DNA of 64,000 nucleotides, from NCBI GenBank assembly GCA_001599595.1, contig BCHH01000003.1, positions 751,403 to 815,402 on the forward strand, read 5' to 3'. Each line of letters opens with the position of its first letter. Position 1 is the first letter of the stretch. This stretch comes from Beverwykella pulmonaria (Eukaryota > Ascomycota > Dothideomycetes > Pleosporales > Melanommataceae). Positions 57,179 to 64,000 of the stretch are shown here, piece by piece. Made by a program: the position numbers and the translations under genes. The notes beneath the pieces are model-generated. The model was given only the letters and a program-made list of their open reading frames with translations. It was not told where the DNA came from and searched no databases.

Positions 57179-57869
57179 CGCATCTATGCACAGTGCGTCC
57201 ACTCTGCGGTATTTGCTACCCAGTACTTGTGAGCGACTTTCGGGACTACGTACAGGAGGGTGTCCATCTTGACAGCGGAACTTGTAGCCCGAATTGGACA
57301 AAGAGAATGCGCGGGAATGGGTGGAATGGAAAGAAGTCGATCAGGTTAGCTCAATTGATCCAGGATGAAGCCCGGATCTGGAGAGAGTGATTGTTCAACG
57401 ATTCACACCAAACTTCGGAACCGGGGCGTCGGGTACAATGTGTTTCCCGAGCTGCGGGATAGGATCGGACGGCAAGCAAGGGTCGAGGATAGGCAGGCAG
57501 GCGGTGGTGCTGGACTGCGCACCGAAAAAGAGGTCGCGTGAGGGAATTGAGGACGGGACTCAGTGCACGAAGAGGTTCAACTGCGAAAGGGAAAAAGCAA
57601 CGAATTGCAGCGCCGTGCCGTCGCCATTATCAGGGCAGTGATACGCAGTAGCAACATCCTGGCGATTGCATCACGTAAGCCGAGTCGCTTGGCATTTTGT
57701 AGGATCCTGAGAAAAATAGAGCGAACATCACATCGAGGCCCGTCATCCACATCCACCTCCACCACGGCCCCTAACCACCCCTCTGACCCGTCTCACATCC
57801 TGCAACTCGGGCATACTTGCGCCAGCACTGCGTCCACATCCTTCTCGCCGCTAGGTCCATTTGTGCGAC
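57179..57869. other. Divergent promoter region between PFK-2 and TOM40
   Basis: About 690 bp. A probable 5' exon of the PFK-2 gene may lie near 57240-57310, where the minus strand reads SGYKFRCQDGHPP, but I could not find splice sites that join in frame. Nothing else recognised. Confidence 0.45.
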
Positions 57870-59043
57870 ATGGAGCTCGAAAAGAAGCAAGCAGCCGTCG
57901 CTGAGCTGTTGACCCAGAATCCTCTCTCGGCACGGCTACTGGATGTATATTCGACGTTTCGGGAACGAAGAGAGGCATTGGGGCTGTCCAACCCCGGCAC
58001 AGTCGAGAACATTGCAAAGGAAGTCCAGCGCGATGTGTTTCTCAATAATCTGAGCTTCTCAGGCCTGCGCGCCGAGCTCACAAAAGCCTTCAGCATTGCG
58101 CCTCTCTTCCAGGTCTCGCATTCGCTGGCCATGGGCTCCCAGCTGTCGCCGCCCTACACCTACAATGCCCTCTATGGATCACCAAGGGTTGGTCGCTTGG
58201 CTCCCCTCCACTATTCTGCCCCCAGCTAACTTGCACAGGTGTTCCTCCAAGGGAGCCTCGACAATGACCTCCAGTTCCAGGGTCGCTTCAACTACCGCTG
58301 GACACCTGCCCTCGTCTCCAAGTCCTCCGTGCAGCTCACATCCCAGGGCAACATGGTCTCTCTCGAGAACGACTACACTGGCACAGACTTTTCGGCGTCA
58401 CTGAAGGCCGTCAACCCTTCGTTGCTGGATGGCGGGGTGACGGGCATGATCATGGCAAGCTATCTCCAGGCCGTGACACCGAAGCTGTCCCTTGGCCTGG
58501 ACGCCTTCTGGAGCCGCCCCGCTTCGGCATACCCGCCCGAGCTCAATGTCTCGTATGCGGCGAGGTACAAGGCAGAAGACTGGATGGCTTGCGGACAGAT
58601 AGTGCCGGACCGTGGCGTGCTCGAGGGATCGTACTGGCGGCGATTGTCTGAGAAGGTGGAGACGGGTATCAACATCAACCTGGCGTTTGCGGGTATTGGC
58701 CCGGGGGGTCCCATGGCGGGCGTCACCAAGGAAGGATCGGTCACCATTGGTGCAAAGTACGACTTCCGCACCACCTCATTCCGAGCACAAATAGACAACC
58801 AGGGCAAGGTGGGCTGTTTGTTGGAGAAGATGATTGCGCCGCCCATTCGCGTTACATTTTCGGGAGAGATCGACCACAAACAGGTAAGCGATTTTTGACA
58901 TGCAAACCTCGGCTCCATGCTAATTCATGTCCTAGAATGCCGCCAAGCTCGGCCTCGCAGTCGCGATAGAAGCAGCGGACCCGGATATGATGGAACCATC
59001 ACAAGAGCAAGCCAACCCTGAAGCCGGCTCGATCCCCTTCTAA
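57870..59043 (+). CDS. TOM40: Mitochondrial import receptor subunit TOM40 (outer-membrane beta-barrel)
   Basis: Three exons (57870-58187, 58239-58883, 58936-59043) give 356 residues, the usual size. Diagnostic segments are [109 protein letters not shown] and the late KLGLAVAIE barrel end. Alternating hydrophobic strands form the 19-stranded barrel that is the general protein entry pore of the outer mitochondrial membrane. The start ([14 protein letters not shown]) is the only ATG in frame near the expected N-terminus. It is convergent with TOM22, a partner in the same complex. Confidence 0.96.
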
Positions 59044-59682
59044 AGAGGCAACCTAATTAACATATCCAACCCTGTATTCGACCACAATCCCCATAATTCT
59101 TCTCTTCCCTGTATTACTACCGTACGTTATTGGAGCGATCGCTCGTAAAAGCGCCCGCTTTCCCGTTATCCACCCCATGACACGCGCGCCGGTGGCTGGC
59201 TAGGTTATTGCACGATTAGACTTTCCATGCCTCACTCCGTTGAGGATTTTTTGGCAGTTTCGAAATGGCGCATATGTTGAATCTAATGTCCACGGCTAAA
59301 GGGTAGATCGGGAATCGGGCGAGCTGGGGATTTTGTGCAAAGGTCGGAGAAATGATGGCGAGACGTGTATATATAGGAAGATGGGACAGCAAAAATTCAC
59401 TCCGCTAAGCGCATACCAAGTCATGCTTGCGTTTGATATGATATTTGTTGGATCGTGGTGTGGATCGTGGGAGCCAGAGAGTGGCAGGTATTGCCCTTGT
59501 GCTTGTAGTGAAATACATTATGGAGTCGAGAAACCTAAAAGTACAGTTCATGGGATATGTCGTCGCTCGAGTGCTTCATGTGCACACCATCCCATACCCT
59601 TCGTTCCTTCCCTGTTCCCGTCCTCTATAAAAACACACGTGAAGGTCCACTCCGGAAAGACAAGGGAATTCGTCGTCGACAT
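59044..59682. other. Convergent 3' region between TOM40 and TOM22
   Basis: About 640 bp with frames of up to 117 codons that are not protein-like. Holds the two polyadenylation regions. Confidence 0.5.
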
Positions 59683-60315
59683 CTAGAGAGCTGGCTTTAC
59701 GCCTGCAGCGGCTCCAACCGCTGGAGCACCAAAGACCTGTTCAAATAGGTTAGCGAGGCTCGCTTTTCGCTCTCCATCTCATCGCCGCTCTGTCCTCTGT
59801 CGCCACTCCTCCCCCGCACCCATCTACCACGCATTCTTACTCACCTCACTCTGCGCCCTCATCTGCTGCATCTGTGCCCTCTCCTCCTCGACCATCAGCT
59901 GCTCCTCGCTATACGCCAGTGCCCATGGAACCCCCAACAACAGCGCGCTCGTGCTCACCACCCATAGCGTCTTGCCTCCCAGCACAATCCCGGATTTCAC
60001 CCAGGAGGACGCAGTGCTGAATTTTGAGTTGATGGAGCGCCGGGTTGAGGCCGGGATTATGTCTTGGAGGGCGAGGATACGCTCGTAGAGGGTTTCGTCC
60101 GGCGTGGTGCTAGCAATGGAGGATGTGTCCGAGTCTGGGGTGAGCGGTTAGTCCATGATTCTAGATTGTGAATTCGAAAATTTGCATGAAATTGAGCCTG
60201 TGAGCTCGGTAGAGGGAATAGTACCAGAGTCGGTGTCCCAGTCGTCGTCGTCGGCTACAGGGCCTTCCTGTGCGCGGAGGAATTCCTCGTCAATGACTTC
60301 TTCAAGCTTGACCAT
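59683..60315 (-). CDS. TOM22: Mitochondrial import receptor subunit TOM22
   Basis: Three exons (60315-60225, 60134-59845, 59736-59683) give 144 residues. The acidic cytosolic domain begins MVKLEEVIDEEFLRAQEGPV and contains DDDDWDTDSDTSS, then TPDETLYERILALQDIIPAS. The single tail helix is TLWVVSTSALLLGVPWALAY, with the conserved Pro, followed by a short intermembrane-space part (EEERAQMQQMRAQSE) completed by an 18-codon last exon. TOM22 is the central presequence receptor that links TOM40 pores. Exon 1 is 91 nt and the first intron 90 nt. The length is typical for fungal TOM22. Confidence 0.93.
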
Positions 60316-63300
60316 TTTGGAGGTATTGTGATTGTAGGTATGGAGATTTTCAAGTCGCGATTTGGTAGAGAGGGCGTGGATGGTGGGATGGAGAGGTTTA
60401 GGTCTGCTGGTGGAGGTGCGCTTTGATGATCGCGATGATGAACTTTTAAGAGCTTGGATCACGGAGCGGCTCGGCGTCGGATGGCCTGTCGGGCCGAAGT
60501 ATTCATGCCTTGTCTGACATTCACCTTCAACCCTGAACCTTTCATTCTCGTTTGTAGATCACTAGGTTCCGTCTCCATTGAATTATAACATTTTTCCATG
60601 CATTGTTTCTCACAGATGGATCTAACGTCTTTAAAAGGGTCTTAATGAAATGGGACTTGCACTTGAGCCACGCCCGACGCTTCAGGATTGACTTCTATAG
60701 CTACGCAGAATAGTTCAGTGTTACCTTTAGGTCATAAAGGTAGTGCATACAACTCGAATAAACACATGAGCCGGAGTATTTGGACTAGAGTTTTCGAGAT
60801 CCGGGGATTGAGGACTGTGATACACTGCCGATGATAATGGATCTGGATGCGCTGGATTCGATGTTTGATCCAAAGCCGACTAAGGAAATTCTTCAGTGGG
60901 CAAATGAGTTTCGACAAAAGAATGAGTGGACGAAACAGTGACGGTACGTTTTTGTCCTACCTAAGAGGATAGGCTCCGAACTTGTAGGTGTACTTAGTAC
61001 ATGAGGATGGCCACTTATTGGATCCAATGAATTAGTGCGTCAGTGTAACCTAGTTATTCGCCCAACCTTGTATATAGTTACGATCAGCTCTTTTAACCAC
61101 TACGTTTCTTGGTCTCTTACAAACTTCACTTTACACTTCAGCCTACCGAGTTTATGGAAACAACACGAAGTCTATGGCAGAACGTATTTGATTTGTCGAC
61201 TGCGGCTGCTCCTTTTTCTTCGTCGCGCACTTTGGCTTAAAGTCATTGAGTGCTGAGGGGTTATACTCTCTCGTCGTGGCAGATTATTATGAAATAGAGA
61301 CGGCTGAGGATTGGGCGAACGTGAGCTCAAGGTAAGTTCCGCAGAGATCATTCTTCTTTCACTAACGTGGACGCGTGTAATGATGCAATAACGAGCATAA
61401 GTCTTGCTGCTGGGGTGGAGCCTACTGCCACCGAGACGCCTTCACTCGTCCCCCAGAAACCTCGGATGCAATCATTCCGGACAGGGTCCTTGCAGTCGCC
61501 AAAATTAAAAGGATTACACAAATTGGGGTGAAGAAAGCTTCGCTACCGAGAAAACCTTGAGTTAATCTTACCCAAAAAGCTGGCAGACAGTCATCTACGC
61601 AGTCAACAATCGACACACACGCCTCCACACGACTAACTACAAAGGCAGCAAAGCAAATCCGTGCCTCACCTACATCCCCGACAACTACCCGCGCTTCCCC
61701 TCATATTCCTGCACAATCATCTAATCCACCACCACGGCTCTCAAGATCTCAACGCTGGAATGTAGACTTTGACAAGGTGGTTAACATCCGCACCCTTAAT
61801 CTTACCTTCATTCAGCACACCGGCCACAAAACTCTCTGCTACATCCACTACCCTGGGCTTCTTGCAGAATTCCAGCTCTTCCGGATAGAAAACGACTCCG
61901 ACCCGCTGCGACCACAGGAGCGCGTCATGACGAGTGTGTGGCGAGCAATTTTTAGAAATGACAATGTGTGGCAGACGATCGCAACACCGCACTGTGCGCA
62001 GTTTGCAGTGGCAAGAGGGCAGGAGCTGAAGAGGCGGGGGGAGGAGCATGTGAGGTACGCGGGGTAGTTGAGGGTTATGCTGCTGGATGATTTTTCATCT
62101 GGAGGGTGATGAAATATCTTTGGCATGTTCTCTTTGGGAGAGAGACTGTGTGGTGAATGCTGTTTCTGAGGGGAACGGAATTGTCAGGAATTAGAGCGCT
62201 ATCGGGTCCTGTACGAGACTGACTTCCTTATTTCCAGTGGCAACGAATTGAGTGAGAGTAGCGGTAATTCAAGTATGTGGTCCAAACTTCGTTACGATCC
62301 ATGTTAATGAATACAGATGTTAATCAGGAACATTAGTCGATTCATAGATACTCAATCCTTCAATGGACATAGATGGTGGCATACGCCTACTCGGCTCAAC
62401 ATAACGACCAAAGCTTTCAAGGATGTTAATACAGTCCACAGGCTTTCTTTTGGCATAACTGCAGCGAAATCCAGCATGCAATCCAATAAAAAGAGGCTTA
62501 CAGCCATATAACAGCCACAAATATTCGAGGAATGAAGAGCTATTGTTGGTGCTGGAGTTTGTGGCTGAATAATTCACTGTGGCGCAGGAGAAGCGCTGTT
62601 TGGGAAAGTCTCTCTTTAGAGCCATTGACAACTCGTTCAACGTAACCAACATGGCGGTATGATGATAGCTATGAGTGAGATGGTATAAGACTTTGATAGG
62701 CGCCACAATGTGAACGCCTGGTACAAACTAGGAATTTTTTGCTGCGGTTTGTCGCGTGGCGCATGCGAGTAGTGAGATGGAATGCTGACGAGATGCTGCA
62801 TACTATACCAGCCCATTGCTTCAATTGATAGAGAACCTAAGGCATCCAGTCAGCGCGTGAAGCAAATCGTTGGTGCAGGGAGGAGGGTACGTACCAGGTC
62901 GATGCTAAGTCTTGCTATCCTTCCACCCTTGCGAACCAAGATAGGAAGGTGTTCAGGGAGTCGTAACAACAGCGGTGTGCGTCTGTTGAGCTTCTATCAC
63001 TAAGTTTCAAGTATTCTGTCCACCTCACGCTCGGTTCTTCTGGTGGGTCTCGTGCTGGACCGAAGTCAGACCTGTAGTGATTTTATCTCCAGAATCGATG
63101 ATAAGAAATGAGGATTGGCTGACTGTTTGATGTGGTGGGGTGGCAAAACATGAGGTTTCAGTTGAATCGTGGTTTGTGGATTAAAACCGACTAGGCTCAG
63201 TTTGCGTGTTTTAGTCCATACGATCATTTTCTAGGTTCCACGAGGCTCAACTGAATCTCCAACACCAACACCATTCTCTACTTCATCGCCCTGATGCGCA

Positions 63301-64000
63301 GTGCACCAATCCAACATTCTCTGCGCGTGTTGGCCTTTTCGTGCGATACTGAGCCCCAACGACGGCGAGGCTGCAATGTCCCCTGTCGCAATCCTTCGTC
63401 ATCCAATCCTCTTGCGGGCGACCGTCTCGCACTGGCCAACCAACCAACTCATTGGGGGTAAAGAGCCGAGTCTGGACATTTGACTTGGGAGCAGCGTTTG
63501 AAACACATTCGAAAACAAGTGCATCCTCCAGGATACGAATATACCCCCCGCAGCGGAAAGCCCATGGGCAGAAATAAAAAGCGTCTTTGAGAATGATATC
63601 CACAAAAGATGCCGCTTTATCGTCCTAGAGTGGTGACAATGGCTCAATCTAAAGATACCACTAGAAAGAAAGTTCAGGCTTGCATCAGCACCGGGCTCTC
63701 GAGAGCCCGTGTGGTGGACCACTAGGCCGGATGCACAGCCTCGTCCACGCCAGTCCCTTTTGGATTGTGTTTCACTGACATGCGACACCTGCACAAGAAT
63801 CACAGAAAACTTTGACCCCTCAGGAGTAAGCCGTCAGCCGTTCTTAGCAATTGTGGATCTCACGAATGAGGTGGAAGGAGCTTCACTCGTTCAAGCAATC
63901 CACTAACCATCTTAGACGCGATGAAAACAACTGCTAAGGATTTGACACGGGCCAGAGTATGGGTACATAACACGAAGCCCCCTCGCTCTATGGTCCGTTG
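60316..64000. other. 3.7-kb right end with no supported gene
   Basis: Several frames are open but none is recognised. A 36-codon plus-strand frame at 60831-60941 (MFDPKPTKEILQWANEF) looks protein-like but stands alone. Between about 61600 and 62067 both strands have open frames: plus ends GQELKRRGEEHVRYAG, minus ends NHLVKVYIPALRS. I cannot tell which, if either, is real. The last 1.2 kb has only short overlapping frames. Confidence 0.45.

Noticed and set aside
1..64000. CRISPR arrays, bacterial operons, phage genes or rRNA
   Set aside because: Intron-bearing eukaryotic genes throughout; no regularly spaced repeats or rRNA-like sequence seen.

Overview
The window looks like nuclear DNA of a filamentous ascomycete (Pezizomycotina). 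Most genes carry short GT-AG introns of about 46-90 nt with GTATGT/GTAAGT-like donors and CTAAC/CTGAC-like branch sites. There is a decayed HET-domain (heterokaryon incompatibility) gene, relic LTR retroelements, and G-to-A nonsense changes of the kind left by repeat-induced point mutation. I cannot name a genus from sequence alone. All gene models were spliced by eye; the multi-exon models I report add up to whole codons.

Left part (1-20 kb): the 5' end of a GH3 beta-glucosidase runs off the left edge. It is followed by a large cysteine-rich, multi-pass surface protein with four internal repeats, an ACMSD-like amidohydrolase/decarboxylase, a membrane-anchored calpain-like protease, and the catalytic subunit of DNA polymerase delta (POL3). 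After a small hypothetical gene comes a HET-domain pseudogene with three in-frame stops.

Middle part (20.4-38.2 kb) is the accessory region and the most interesting stretch. In order it holds a SAM methyltransferase, a POT-family transporter with an altered ExxER motif, a ferric reductase, an ATP-grasp ligase, a divergently transcribed PLP (cysteine-synthase fold) enzyme fused to a rhodanese domain, a RIP-like GMC oxidoreductase pseudogene, and a cytochrome P450. No NRPS, PKS or terpene synthase is present. The ATP-grasp plus PLP pair, transporter, ferric reductase and oxidoreductases suggest a small amino-acid-derived metabolite locus, possibly a metal chelator; this is inference. Two solo LTRs with perfect 5-bp target duplications, a third degenerate LTR and a gag zinc-knuckle relic lie within or beside it.

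Right part (40-64 kb) is mostly housekeeping: a zinc-finger-like protein of unknown role, a dynamin-family GTPase, a multi-pass membrane protein flanked by relics of another membrane-protein family, a CAF16-type ABC ATPase, tRNA dimethylallyltransferase (MOD5 type), an aldehyde dehydrogenase, a small membrane protein, a 6-phosphofructo-2-kinase that has lost the bisphosphatase catalytic histidine, and convergent genes for two partners of the mitochondrial import pore, TOM40 and TOM22. The last 3.7 kb holds no gene I can support.
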